From assembly GCF_000337555.1 (NCBI RefSeq), contig NZ_AOIO01000011.1:1-64000 (forward strand): a stretch of 64,000 nucleotides of DNA, in the 5' to 3' direction. Under the pieces are notes generated by a model that was not told where the DNA came from, made no database searches, and worked only from the letters and a program-made list of their open reading frames with translations. Origin of the DNA: Natrialba asiatica DSM 12278 (GTDB taxonomy: Archaea > Halobacteriota > Halobacteria > Halobacteriales > Natrialbaceae). A program made the position numbers and the translations under genes. Below are positions 43,819 through 52,857 of the stretch, piece by piece; within the stretch, counting starts at the first letter, position 1; every line of letters starts with the position of its first letter.

Positions 43819-45441
43819 TCACTCCCGTTCGAGTTCGTCGGCTGCGTTCGACAGCCCCTCGTTCGCCGGTCCTTCCAGCAGGTCCCCGTCCGGTGCGAAC
43901 CGCGAGCCGTGGCAGGGGCAGTCCCAGCTACATTCGCCGTCGTTCCACTCGACGAGACAGTACATGTGCGTACAGACGGCCGACGTCGTGTGAAGCTCGC
44001 CGTCGGCGTCTCGCGCGCAGGCGACGGGCGTCCCTTCGCGGCGGATCACCGTCCCCTCGCCGGGATCGAGTTCGAGCGATCCGGACGCGAGCATCGTCCG
44101 GAGCCAGTCGGTCGCGAGTTCGCTCATCGCGTCGACGTTCTCGGTGACGGTCTTCCCAGCCGAGGGCTTCGGCGTGAACCGAAGCGGATCGAACAGCTTC
44201 CGCTCCGGCGGTTTCTGCCCGTCGGTGAGGGTAGCAAGCAACCGGCCGGCGGCGACGCCGTTGGTCATGCCCCAACCGCCAAATCCGGTCGCGACGAAGA
44301 CGTTCGGCGTGCCGGCACCGGCGCGACCGACGAACGGCACTCGATCGACCGGCTTGTAGTCCTGGTTCGACCAGCGGTACGCGACGGCTTCGACGGGGAA
44401 CCGCTCGCGGGCCCACTCGAGGAGCCGCCGGTAGCGGTCGACGGTCGAGCCGCCCTGGCCGGTCTTGTGGTTCTCCCCGCCGACCAGCAGGAGTTCGTCC
44501 TCGTCGCCGCGATAGGTTCGTACCGAGCGGTAGTTGTCGCCGCTTCGGTAGTACATCCCGTCCGGCGGGTCCCCGTCGAGTCGAAGCGCGAGCACGTAGG
44601 ACCGCTTCGGGTGCATCCGCGCGAAGTACCCCGCGCGGTCGAGAATCGGAAATCCGGTCGCGAGAACAACCTGCTCGGCAGTCACCGACGCCGCTTCGGT
44701 CCGGACCTGACACGGCGTTCCCGGTTCGACGGCCGTGACGCGGGTCCGTTCGAATACCCTGGCCCCGTCGTCCTCGCGGAGCACGTCCGCGATTTCGAGA
44801 AGATACCGGCGCGGGTGAAACCACGCCTGCTCGTCGAACCGCACCGCGGCCTGTGCCCGCTCGAACGGCGGCACCGACGTGACGAGCGTCGCCGGGAGCC
44901 CCGCATCCCGCGCCGCATCGGCTTCGCGCTCGAGTTTGTCGCGACTGTCTCCGTACAGGTACGACGGCTGGCGCTCGAACCCGCAGTCGATTCCGAACTC
45001 GTCGATCCGTCGCTCGACCGCGTCGATCGCGTCCTCCTGTACCGTCGCGTACTGCTTTGCCGCCCGCCGGCTGAACTCGCGGCGCAAGTGGTCGTAGATC
45101 GCCCCGTGCTGGCTCGTCAACTTCGCCGTCGACTTGCCCGTGATCCCCGCCGAGACGCGGTCTCGTTCGAGCACGGCGACCGTCTTCCCCCGCTCGCGCA
45201 GTTCGAGCGCCGTCGAAAGGCCGGCGATTCCCGCGCCGACGACCGCCACGTCGACCGTTCGGTCGGCCGTGAGCGAGCGCTCGCCACCGCCGCGCTCCGA
45301 GTCGCGGTCCGGTTTCGCTTCGGGCGGCTCCGCGAGCCAGAGTGCGGTCGGCTCGCCTGGCAGGCCGGGGTCGCACGAAAAGCGGTCGTCGGCGGAACCT
45401 GGATCGGGATTGCGGTCAGAGCTGGAATCGGGAGCAGTCAT
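43819..45441 (-). CDS. FAD-dependent oxidoreductase with C-terminal Rieske domain
   Basis: 540 residues. A DadA-type FAD domain starts near residue 62 (VDVAVVGAGIAGLSTALELR) with STAKLTSQHGAIYDHLRREF and VFVATGFGGWGMTNGVAAGR. The last 95 residues are a Rieske 2Fe-2S domain with CTHMYC and SWDCPCHGSRFAPDG (C-x-H ... C-x2-H). Such fusions pass electrons between the 2Fe-2S centre and FAD; the amine or other substrate is unknown. The C-terminal part of the protein is complete. Confidence 0.9.
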   Translation of the reverse strand: MTAPDSSSDRNPDPGSADDRFSCDPGLPGEPTALWLAEPPEAKPDRDSERGGGERSLTADRTVDVAVVGAGIAGLSTALELRERGKTVAVLERDRVSAGITGKSTAKLTSQHGAIYDHLRREFSRRAAKQYATVQEDAIDAVERRIDEFGIDCGFERQPSYLYGDSRDKLEREADAARDAGLPATLVTSVPPFERAQAAVRFDEQAWFHPRRYLLEIADVLREDDGARVFERTRVTAVEPGTPCQVRTEAASVTAEQVVLATGFPILDRAGYFARMHPKRSYVLALRLDGDPPDGMYYRSGDNYRSVRTYRGDEDELLLVGGENHKTGQGGSTVDRYRRLLEWARERFPVEAVAYRWSNQDYKPVDRVPFVGRAGAGTPNVFVATGFGGWGMTNGVAAGRLLATLTDGQKPPERKLFDPLRFTPKPSAGKTVTENVDAMSELATDWLRTMLASGSLELDPGEGTVIRREGTPVACARDADGELHTTSAVCTHMYCLVEWNDGECSWDCPCHGSRFAPDGDLLEGPANEGLSNAADELERE

Positions 45442-45518
45442 GGGACTGACGCGGGCTACACCGACGACGGCTAAAAAACGGGCGTGCGAGCGTGCTGGCC
45501 CGCTCGTGGAGTCGGCGA

Positions 45519-46445
45519 TTACGCCCCGAGTAGCGCCGGCAGGTCGTTCACCGATTCGAGGACGGCCGACGCGTTCTCCGCTTCGTACTTCCGTCGCCCG
45601 TCATCGCCGGTGAGACCGCCCGTCAGGACGCCGATACCGTGGTACTCCCGTGTGGCGTCCGCTTCGTTCGCGTTCGTCGCCGTTCTGATATCGTCGAGCG
45701 TATCGCCGGCGAAGACAACGCGTTCGGCGTCGAACCGATCGGCCAGCGTCGTCAGCGCCCGCGGGTGCGGCTTGCCCTCCTCCCAGTCGTCCATCGTAAA
45801 CCGGTGCTCAACGGAAATCTCGTCCGCCAGCCCGACCCGATCGAGCGCGAGTTCGGCTTCGGCTTCCGGTCGCCCGGTCAGCACGCCGACCGCGCCGTCG
45901 TACGCGTCGACGAGCCAGTCGCGGGTCTCCGCCGACAGCAGTACCGGTTCGTCGTGGATGAACCCGGCCTCGTCGGCGAGTTCGGCGTCCGGTTCGCCGC
46001 CCTCGAGTGCGCGGTAGAGTTCGGTGCCGAGATACTGTTGCTGGAAGACGTCTCGAAGCCGCTCGCGGTCCCAGCGGCTCGTCACGCGCTGGGTTGCACG
46101 TGCGCCGATGCCGTCTCGGACGACGGTTTCGGCCGCTTCGAGGCCGCCGCCCTCGGCGGCGATGGCGTCGGTGAACTCGCCGATCGACGCGTCGTAGCCC
46201 TCGCTCGTCGCGAGAACGTAGAGCGCCGCGGCGTGTGCGAGTTCCCAGTCGTTGTTGAATCCGCCGGCGTCTTTGAACTGCTGGATATCCGCTTTACGGA
46301 TCGTCCGGTCGTAGACGAACTCGACGGACTCGACGATCGCGCGCCGGTAGGACTCGGCCACGTCGACGAGCACGCCGTCGATGTCGAGGACGACGGCGTC
46401 TGCGGCGAGGGTGGCCGTGTCGGTCGCGGTTGCGTGCTCGGTCAT
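45519..46445 (-). CDS. HAD-type hydrolase (TIGR01548-like)
   Basis: 308 residues from ATG 46445. Motif I is [20 protein letters not shown], motif II near VGVLTGRPE, motif III K in [10 protein letters not shown] and motif [22 protein letters not shown]. It fits the IA subfamily called TIGR01548, found in haloarchaea and some bacteria; phosphatase activity is likely, the substrate unknown. The upstream frame extension (73 codons) is not conserved. Next to the membrane metalloprotease. Confidence 0.88.
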   Translation of the reverse strand: MTEHATATDTATLAADAVVLDIDGVLVDVAESYRRAIVESVEFVYDRTIRKADIQQFKDAGGFNNDWELAHAAALYVLATSEGYDASIGEFTDAIAAEGGGLEAAETVVRDGIGARATQRVTSRWDRERLRDVFQQQYLGTELYRALEGGEPDAELADEAGFIHDEPVLLSAETRDWLVDAYDGAVGVLTGRPEAEAELALDRVGLADEISVEHRFTMDDWEEGKPHPRALTTLADRFDAERVVFAGDTLDDIRTATNANEADATREYHGIGVLTGGLTGDDGRRKYEAENASAVLESVNDLPALLGA

Positions 46446-46513
46446 ACGCGCTCGAACGGGCCGGCGGGAATAAAGGCGGTCGGATTCGGCCGGCGCGACG
46501 GACCGGCCCGCGC

Positions 46514-47179
46514 TCAAAGCAGCGGCGTGCCAGCGACGGCGAACGCGACGAGCAACAACGCGATCGCGTAGAGTACGTCCGCCCACAGCCACGAGAGCAC
46601 GTTCGCGACGTAGATCACGAGGATGACCGGAACCCCGATCAGGACGAGCGGCGACCGTCGCCACTTGGCCCGTGCGTGCGCCCAGAGCGCGTTCGCATCG
46701 CCGGTGCTCGGAAACGCCTGCATACCGACTGCGAGCCCGAGCCAGCCGAGGGCGGCCATGCCGATCAGCATCTCCCGGGAGACGCCCGCCGGATCAATCG
46801 CGGGGAACCCGCCGCCCGTCGGCGACACGACACCGGTCCCCGTCGCGAGTTCGGCGAAGGCGAGACAGGCGGCGAGCGCCGCGACGGTGTTGACGAGAAA
46901 CGGTGCGACGCCGATGAGGAAGGCGTCGCGGTACCGGTCCGGTTGTTCGTGGCGGACGTAGCCGGCGGGGTCGCCGAGGCGAAAGTAGACGACCTCGTGG
47001 ACGCGGACGCCGACGGCCCGGCAGGTTATCGCGTGGGCGAACTCGTGGACGACGACGCCGGGGGCGGTCGCGAGTTCGAGGGCGAACCACAGCAGTGTGC
47101 CGAAGCCGGCGATGACGGCCGCGAGAACGGCGGTGACGAGCAGTGTTGCGAGGATGGAGAGGACGGTATCGGGGAGCAC
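46514..47179 (-). CDS. Membrane metalloprotease, M50/site-2-like (DUF3267)
   Basis: 221 residues with about six hydrophobic helices. [20 protein letters not shown] holds the HExxH zinc site inside the second helix. [13 protein letters not shown] in a later helix offers the third ligand Asp, as in site-2-type proteases. The short length without a PDZ domain fits the DUF3267 branch. It would cut substrates within the membrane. It ends 68 bases before the HAD gene on the same strand. Confidence 0.85.
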   Translation of the reverse strand: MLPDTVLSILATLLVTAVLAAVIAGFGTLLWFALELATAPGVVVHEFAHAITCRAVGVRVHEVVYFRLGDPAGYVRHEQPDRYRDAFLIGVAPFLVNTVAALAACLAFAELATGTGVVSPTGGGFPAIDPAGVSREMLIGMAALGWLGLAVGMQAFPSTGDANALWAHARAKWRRSPLVLIGVPVILVIYVANVLSWLWADVLYAIALLLVAFAVAGTPLL

Positions 47180-47215
47180 GCGTCGGTTCGAAGAAACGTC
47201 CTCGGTGCTGTTAAT

Positions 47216-47602
47216 TCATGCGTCTCGGCTCGACTCGCGGTGCGTGCTCACGTACAGCGTTCCGGACCGGATGGGCTGCCGTTCGACCGGAATCGCCGGT
47301 TGGTCGCCGCCGAGCGTCGTAAAGAGGAAGGCCGCGTCGGCGGCGCGGGCAACGTCTCGGGCCGGCCGGTGCAGTTCGGGCGGCAGGTTCCGGGCGTAGA
47401 TCGCGTCCGCGTCGGCGTAGATCGATGGCTCGGGGTCGACGATGTCGTCTCGGACGAACTGAACTCGTTCGGGAACGTCTCGCTGATAGATATCCGTCGC
47501 CGTGACGGCGTGGCCCCGTTCCGCCAGCGTCGCCGCCAGCTCGGTTCGCCGGCCGATCCCCACCTCGACGAGTCGGTCGTCTGCTGCGAGGATAGTTGTC
47601 AT
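47216..47602 (-). CDS. UPF0146 family protein
   Basis: 128 residues from ATG 47602. The family pattern LAADDRLVEVGIGRRTELAA and DIYQRDVPERVQFVRDDIVD is present, with YARNLPPELHRPARDVARAA near the end. This looks like a SAM-methyltransferase-like Rossmann fold lacking some motifs. An ATG at 47632 would add 10 residues. Divergent from the archaemetzincin gene. Confidence 0.85.
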   Translation of the reverse strand: MTTILAADDRLVEVGIGRRTELAATLAERGHAVTATDIYQRDVPERVQFVRDDIVDPEPSIYADADAIYARNLPPELHRPARDVARAADAAFLFTTLGGDQPAIPVERQPIRSGTLYVSTHRESSRDA

Positions 47603-47641
47603 CGTCGGTAGATTTCGCCGAGTGTGGCCCATGGCGGGACG

Positions 47642-47648
47642 TTTATGA
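47642..47648 (+). promoter_or_regulatory. TATA box of the archaemetzincin gene
   Basis: TTTATGA is centred 27 bases before the ATG at 47672. This spacing decides the start codon: it excludes the in-frame ATGs at 47624 and 47648. Confidence 0.5.
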
Positions 47649-47671
47649 CCGAAGCGACCATAGCGTTTGTC

Positions 47672-48193
47672 ATGCTCGTCGACATCGTGCCGGTCGGCAA
47701 CGTCCCCGCAGCGGTCAAACGGGCAGCGTCCTCGGCCTTACGATCGGTCTACGACTGCGACGTTTCGGTCACCGATTCCCAGCCAGTGCCGGGCGGGGCG
47801 TACGACTCCGGGCGCGATCAGTATTCCGCAGAGGCGTTCATCCAACTCGCAGAACGCGTCGGCCGCGGGGGGAAAAACATCGCAGTCACGCCACACGATC
47901 TCTTCTACCGCCGCCGGAACTACGTCTTCGGACTCGCCTATCTCGACGGCAGCGGTAGCGTCGTCTCGACCTATCGACTGCAAACCTCGAGCGACGGCGG
48001 CTTTTCGAACAAGAGCGCAGGCGAAATCTTCGAGAACCGCGTCCGCAAGGAAATCGTCCACGAAATCGGCCACACCTACGGGCTCGAACACTGCGACAAC
48101 AACCGCTGCGTGATGAACTTCTCGCCGACCGTCCGCGAAGTCGACATCAAAGAAGAGAACCTCTGTGGCAGTTGTCAACGCTTCGTGCGTTGA
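47672..48193 (+). CDS. Archaemetzincin zinc metalloprotease
   Basis: 173 residues from ATG 47672. The archaemetzincin signature is complete: IVHEIGHTYGLEHCDNNRCV and MNFSPTVREVDIKEENLCGS then CQRF; HExxHxxGxxHC binds the catalytic zinc, and the four cysteines hold a structural zinc. The N-terminal part (MLVDIVPVGNVPAAVKRAAS) matches AmzA. It cleaves peptides; the natural substrate is unknown. Short intergenic distance to the divergent UPF0146 gene. Confidence 0.93.
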   Translation: MLVDIVPVGNVPAAVKRAASSALRSVYDCDVSVTDSQPVPGGAYDSGRDQYSAEAFIQLAERVGRGGKNIAVTPHDLFYRRRNYVFGLAYLDGSGSVVSTYRLQTSSDGGFSNKSAGEIFENRVRKEIVHEIGHTYGLEHCDNNRCVMNFSPTVREVDIKEENLCGSCQRFVR

Positions 48194-48295
48194 ACCGGGT
48201 TTCCCGCTCTCGCTGACCGTCGTGTTGCTACCTCGCGAACTCGAGAGCGACAGCCGGCGACGATGAATCTTCTTACTGTCATTGAAATCGTTTGA

Positions 48296-48303
48296 TTAAA
48301 TAC
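48296..48303 (+). promoter_or_regulatory. TATA-like box of the ABC transporter genes
   Basis: TTAAATAC is centred about 32 bases before the ATG at 48331, giving a predicted leader of only a few bases. Confidence 0.45.
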
Positions 48304-48330
48304 TCCGTTTCACATTACTGCAGCCAACTC

Positions 48331-49275
48331 ATGGCAGCAATCGAAACGAACGGAGTTTCGAAACGGTTCGACGAGACTCACGCCGTTCGAGATGTCGACC
48401 TTACCGTCGAGAGCGGCGAGGTGTTCGGCTTTCTCGGCCCGAACGGCGCGGGCAAGTCGACGACGATCAATATGCTTCTCGACTTCGTGCGGCCGACGAC
48501 CGGCGCTATCTCCATTCTGGGCGTCGATCCGCAGGAACAGCCCCGCGTCGTTCGCCGGCGTACCGGCGTGCTTCCGGAGGGGTACGCCTTCTACGATCGC
48601 CTTCCGGGTCGCCGTCACGTCGAACTGGCCATCGACATGTACGAGAGCGATGACGATCCAATCGCCATCCTCGATCGTGTCGGCCTAACCGGTGACGAAG
48701 ACACCGCCGTCGGAACCTACTCGAAAGGTATGCGCCAGCGCCTCGCTCTCGGTATCGCACTCGTCGACGACCCCGATCTGTTAATCCTCGACGAGCCCTC
48801 CTCCGGCCTCGACCCGAACGGCATCAGAACGCTTCGAGAGATCGTCCGCGAGGAAGCCGACTACGGGACGACCGTCTTCCTCTCGAGTCACGTCCTCGAC
48901 CAGGTCGAAGCCGTCTGCGACCGCGTCGCCATTATGAACGACGGCACCCTCCTGACCGTCGACACCGTCGACGGCCTCCGGGACACCCTCGATCCGAACT
49001 CGACGCTCGTCCTCTCCGTCGATGCGGTCCCCGACTCGGCCCCGCAGCGCCTCGCCGAACTGGATCGCGTCGACGGCGTTGACGTCGACTCGGCCAGCGA
49101 GGACCACGGCGGAACGATCTCTATCACCTGTACCGACTCCGGCGTCAAATCCGCCGCTATCGGCCGCGTGGAGGAGGCCGGAGCGACGGTCACTGACATC
49201 GGTGTCGAGGACTCCTCCCTGGAAGAACTGTTCGCAGCCTATACCGACTCCTCGTCCGACGGTGAGCGCCGATGA
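48331..49275 (+). CDS. ABC transporter ATP-binding protein
   Basis: 314 residues. Walker A is FLGPNGAGKSTTINMLLDFV, signature YSKGMRQRLALGIAL, Walker B DDPDLLILDEPSSGLDPNGI, and the switch His is in VFLSSHVLDQ. The C-terminal 100 residues are the regulatory segment common in ABC-2 type exporters. It overlaps the permease by four bases (ATGA), so the two genes make one transporter, probably an efflux or NosY-like system. Substrate unknown. Confidence 0.92.
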   Translation: MAAIETNGVSKRFDETHAVRDVDLTVESGEVFGFLGPNGAGKSTTINMLLDFVRPTTGAISILGVDPQEQPRVVRRRTGVLPEGYAFYDRLPGRRHVELAIDMYESDDDPIAILDRVGLTGDEDTAVGTYSKGMRQRLALGIALVDDPDLLILDEPSSGLDPNGIRTLREIVREEADYGTTVFLSSHVLDQVEAVCDRVAIMNDGTLLTVDTVDGLRDTLDPNSTLVLSVDAVPDSAPQRLAELDRVDGVDVDSASEDHGGTISITCTDSGVKSAAIGRVEEAGATVTDIGVEDSSLEELFAAYTDSSSDGERR

Positions 49276-50126
49276 ACTCGGTCACCGCAATCGCTCGAAC
49301 CGACATCGCCGACGCGATTCACTCCCGGACGCTATGGGGTGCGACTGGACTCATGACCGTTCTCGTCGCCATCTCCTGGGTCGGTCTCAGTGCTAACCTC
49401 GTCGAGCAGGCCGACACACCGCTGTTGACCGCTATCGACTCGTTCGGTCTCTGGGTTCCGCTCGTCGCGATCGTCCTCGGCTATGAGGCCGTAATCGGTG
49501 AACGCGAATCCGGTCGCATTCGCTTTCACCTCGGACTCCCGAGTACGCGTCGGGAACTGATCGTCGGCAAGTATCTGAGTCGCGTGAGCGTGCTCGTAAC
49601 CGCCCTTGTGGTCTCGACCGGTGTCCTTGTAGTACTCGTCTTTGTCCGCGTCGACGAAATCCCGCTCGTTCCGTTGCTCAGCGCCGTGATACTGCTCGCC
49701 CTCTACGGACTTGCGTGGATCGGGATGGCGGTTGGCGTATCGAGTGTCGTCTCGTCGAAAACGCGCGCGGTCGCAGCCGTCGTCGGTCTCTACGCGCTGT
49801 TCGGACCGCTCTGGGGACAGATCGTCCTTCCGGCTTGCACCCGGTTTGTGCAACTCCTCACGGGGACGACGCAGTCTGTCGACTTCGCGCGACTGACATA
49901 CGCTGATGGTCCCACCTGGTTTCTGTACGTTGCCCGTCTCAGCCCGCTCGAAGCCTTCGACGCTGCCCGCTACTACATTCGTGACCTCCTCGAAATTGCG
50001 CTCATGGGCGGCCGGACAACCGCCGCTCACGGGCCGAATCTATTCGGGCTTGCCGTCCTGCTCTGCTGGGCGATCGTTCCCGTCGCTCTCGGCGTTTGGT
50101 TCTTCGATCGAGTCGATCTCGAGTAA
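49272..50126 (+). CDS. ABC-2 type transporter permease
   Basis: 284 residues with six hydrophobic helices, NosY-like: LWGATGLMTVLVAISWVGLS, PLVAIVLGYEAVIGERESGR, GKYLSRVSVLVTALVVSTGV and SAVILLALYGLAWIGMAVGV. The motif ERESGRIRFHLGLPSTRREL after TM2 is typical of these permeases. It starts within the ATP-binding gene. The pair would export a lipid, peptide or drug; no neighbouring gene narrows this down. Confidence 0.9.
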   Translation: MNSVTAIARTDIADAIHSRTLWGATGLMTVLVAISWVGLSANLVEQADTPLLTAIDSFGLWVPLVAIVLGYEAVIGERESGRIRFHLGLPSTRRELIVGKYLSRVSVLVTALVVSTGVLVVLVFVRVDEIPLVPLLSAVILLALYGLAWIGMAVGVSSVVSSKTRAVAAVVGLYALFGPLWGQIVLPACTRFVQLLTGTTQSVDFARLTYADGPTWFLYVARLSPLEAFDAARYYIRDLLEIALMGGRTTAAHGPNLFGLAVLLCWAIVPVALGVWFFDRVDLE

Positions 50127-50627
50127 CAGCCGTTCTCGGTTGTCGATTTCTATCGATTGGCCGGGCTAATCGGAGTCTTGACTTGGATCGCCCGATAAAT
50201 AATTTTATAAAATAAAAATCCAATTATTTGGAAGTATGTAAAATTCACGATATCTATTTACGAGAGCAAGAATCAAACAAGTTGATTTATTTACTATTGT
50301 TGGGCAGCGCGTTTTCGGTGTCTCTACTTGCGACTCGTCTCAACGAGTTCTCGATACAGAACTCGCGTTGGTCTCTCTCTCTCTCTGGACTACCTTCGCT
50401 CGATACCGTTCGGAACACTCACGAGCAAGACAACACGTTGTGGAGTTCACTCCGCTTAGAATCAGTAGGCAGGCGAGCGGCGTTTACGTGGATCGGCGAC
50501 GGTCGAAATCGTCGTTGCCGCGACGCCGTCGGCTTCGGGCTGTCTGCTGTGTTTCAATCGTGACTCGCGTCGAGGACAACCCGAATGGAACGCCGTGCGA
50601 GTAGGGCATTCTCGGTCGTGTCGAGAG
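50127..50627. other. AT-rich, gene-poor tract downstream of a short HTH gene
   Basis: 501 bases without a clear gene. About 50190-50290 is markedly AT-rich (CGATAAATAATTTTATAAAA and similar), unlike the surrounding GC-rich DNA. A (TC)n run lies at 50371-50388. Plus-strand frames (50228-50563, 50368-50604) lack haloarchaeal codon bias. The composition suggests foreign or decaying DNA. Confidence 0.45.
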
Positions 50628-50921
50628 TCATCCCGCTTCCGCTTCGAACGGGCGATTGTGTGGCATCTGTTTGAGTACTTCCGTCTGTTCTTTGTAGCCT
50701 TTGTAGGCCGTAATGGCGATGACACCCCGTTCTGTGAGCGTGTACTTTCCATCCGTTTTCATCACTAACCCGTGCTCACTGAGCCGTCGATGGATGTTGT
50801 ACACTGTACTCTTCGATACCTCGAGTTCCTCCGCTAACTCCCGTTTGTATTTCGGTGACTCCTGTAGCGACACGAGAGCATCTGCATGTTGACAGACGAT
50901 CGTCACGATTTCATCGCTCAT
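50628..50921 (-). CDS. Winged-HTH regulator, short (possibly truncated)
   Basis: 97 residues from ATG 50921 (an ATG at 50933 also exists). The N-terminal winged helix is clear: CQHADALVSLQESPKYKREL, AEELEVSKSTVYNIHRRLSE, GLVMKTDGKYTLTERGVIAI. It resembles the DNA-binding part of haloarchaeal regulators of about 250 residues that carry a C-terminal FilR1-type domain; here the frame ends after VLKQMPHNRPFEAEAG. A complete short regulator is also possible. Third-position GC is lower than in neighbours. Confidence 0.65.
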   Translation of the reverse strand: MSDEIVTIVCQHADALVSLQESPKYKRELAEELEVSKSTVYNIHRRLSEHGLVMKTDGKYTLTERGVIAITAYKGYKEQTEVLKQMPHNRPFEAEAG

Positions 50922-51087
50922 TGACGAATACATTCTTTCCTACCAACATAAATGATATGGCGTATGGTCATAGCTACCACCCATTATGGAGGGTAGCCTG
51001 CCTTTGATCGGGAAATACCCGCTCCGAAGATGTGATTTTTGTCCACCCATCCCGTACCTTTTCATTGACAGCCTGACATCGTTTGGT

Positions 51088-51741
51088 ATGGCTACGGCTC
51101 ATCCCTTCGAGACCCTCACCGACGAATATGACAACTGGTTCGAGACGAACAACGAGGCCTACCGCGCCGAACAGGCCGCTCTCGAACGTATCCTTCCGGA
51201 TGAGTCTCCCAGCGCGGACAACCACGCTCTCGAAATCGGCGTCGGTACCGGCCGCTTCGCTGCCCCGCTTGGCCTCTCGATCGGTCTCGATCCTGCTCGA
51301 AGCGCGCTCGAACGAGCACGGAATCGCGGCGTCGATCCCGTCCGCGGCGTCGCCGAATCGCTTCCGTTTGCCGATGGCGAACTAGACCTTGCGCTGTTCG
51401 TTACCGTCCTCTGTTTCGTCGACGACCTCGAGGCGACGCTCTCGGAAGCCCATCGCGTCCTCGGGGACGACGGTACGCTAGCGGTCGCCGTCCTCGACCG
51501 TTCGAGTGCAGTCGGCCGGGTGTATCAGGAACACAAAGACGAGAGTCCCTTCTACGCCGACGCCGAGTTTTTGACCGGCGAAGCGGCCTGTCGCGAACTC
51601 GAGCGGGCGGGATTCGTCATCGAAGATCGGGGACAGACCGTTTTCGAGGATCCTGCGACGCTCGATTCCGAGACGACACCGTTTCGTGAGGGCCACGGTG
51701 ATGGGCTGTTCGCCGTGATCCGCGCGAGCCCTGCACCCTGA
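51088..51741 (+). CDS. Class I SAM-dependent methyltransferase
   Basis: 217 residues from ATG 51088. Motif I is LEIGVGTGRFAAPLGLSIGL, post-I acidic LDPARSALERARNR, motif II ADGELDLALFVTVLCFVDDL, motif III HRVLGDDGTLAVAVLDR. Methyltransf_11-like. No substrate hint from neighbours. The reading frame upstream of the ATG is not conserved. Confidence 0.88.
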   Translation: MATAHPFETLTDEYDNWFETNNEAYRAEQAALERILPDESPSADNHALEIGVGTGRFAAPLGLSIGLDPARSALERARNRGVDPVRGVAESLPFADGELDLALFVTVLCFVDDLEATLSEAHRVLGDDGTLAVAVLDRSSAVGRVYQEHKDESPFYADAEFLTGEAACRELERAGFVIEDRGQTVFEDPATLDSETTPFREGHGDGLFAVIRASPAP

Positions 51742-51867
51742 GCGGCTGCGAGGGGTCGGTGAAGACGGCGGGAAACGACTTACCTTGTCTGCTCCCGTAG
51801 GCCGAGACGACCGGGTTGACTTCCGTCGACGACTGCGGACGAAAACGGGGCCGACCCGAGGTGAACT

Positions 51868-52704
51868 GTGACAGACGAGGACCCGACGCCGAACTCGCGT
51901 TCGAACGCCGCCCCGAACCAAGGCGAGACCGACGGGAACGGCGAAATCGAGATCGAAGTCACACGCGGCGAGACGGATCCCTCTGCGGATGACTCCGGTG
52001 AGCGGCGAACCGATAGTGAGTCTCGTGCTTTCGAGGAATCCGCGTCTGAAAGCGATCTCGCGGACGAACTCGGGCGTATCGACGTGATGACGTCCCCCGA
52101 GGGATACGTCGAGGGACGGATTACCGACGTGACCCCGCTCGACGCCACCACGGTCGAGCTCACCGTTTCACTGCCCCACGGTGAGACGCGTTCGTTCACG
52201 CTCGAGAAACCGATCCCGTGGTCCGAGGACTTTCTCCTCGCACGACTCGTCGCGGACATTGGCTACGATGCGGCCTCGATCGACCACATCATCGGCGAAC
52301 CCGTCTATCTGGTACGAACGGATGTCGGTCCCGAAACGCCGTCCACCGGACCACGAAACGGAAGCGACTGGTGGACGGCGTCGATGCAGGCCGCAAGCGA
52401 CGCCATCCTTTCGTCGCTTTCGGGCGGCCGCTACCGAATCGAGACGACCACCGAACCCGAGTGGCAACTCGTGGACCCACTCGACCGTCCGGACGCGTCG
52501 CCCACCGAATCAACAGATACGACCGCCGACCTCGTTGGAACAGGGCTGATCCTCGCCGGAACCATCATCGCCGCCGCCGGTGCCGTCGTCGGTGCCACGG
52601 GTGAACTCGTCATCTCGAGTTCAGTTCTTCCCGCCGTGATGCTCGGATTGATGGTTGTTCTGACCGGTCTCGTTGTCCTGTTCCGAACGAGCGGCACGGA
52701 ATAA
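51868..52704 (+). CDS. Hypothetical protein with two C-terminal membrane helices
   Basis: 278 residues from a GTG start at 51868. The first 65 residues are acidic and disordered. Residues about 75-200 form a beta-type domain (SPEGYVEGRITDVTPLDATT, VELTVSLPHGETRSFTLEKP). Two hydrophobic helices close the chain (VGTGLILAGTIIAAAGAVVG, VLPAVMLGLMVVLTGLVVLF). No family known to me. Tail-anchored cytoplasmic domain is the likely topology. Confidence 0.7.
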   Translation: MTDEDPTPNSRSNAAPNQGETDGNGEIEIEVTRGETDPSADDSGERRTDSESRAFEESASESDLADELGRIDVMTSPEGYVEGRITDVTPLDATTVELTVSLPHGETRSFTLEKPIPWSEDFLLARLVADIGYDAASIDHIIGEPVYLVRTDVGPETPSTGPRNGSDWWTASMQAASDAILSSLSGGRYRIETTTEPEWQLVDPLDRPDASPTESTDTTADLVGTGLILAGTIIAAAGAVVGATGELVISSSVLPAVMLGLMVVLTGLVVLFRTSGTE

Positions 52705-52789
52705 CAGCGTCGCCAACGGTGCTGCGTCGCGGTGAACTCGCGTCCGATACGCTCTTGTCCACGGCACCGTGTCTACTAGTTACCTTCTG

Positions 52790-52829
52790 TCGGCCGGAGC
52801 GGCGGCGCTGTAGCGCTGTCTCCGGTCGG
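52790..52829. repeat. Extended hairpin before the phosphotransferase gene
   Basis: TCGGCCGGAG (52790-52799) pairs with CTCCGGTCGG (52820-52829), with two or three G-U pairs if read as RNA, and a smaller inner stem is possible in the loop (GCGCTGTAGCGC). A run of seven Cs follows. It lies 28 bases before the ATG at 52858. There is no T-run, so a regulatory RNA fold is as likely as a terminator. Confidence 0.4.
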
Positions 52830-52857
52830 CAACCCCCCCGTTAGCGGGCCCAAACTA

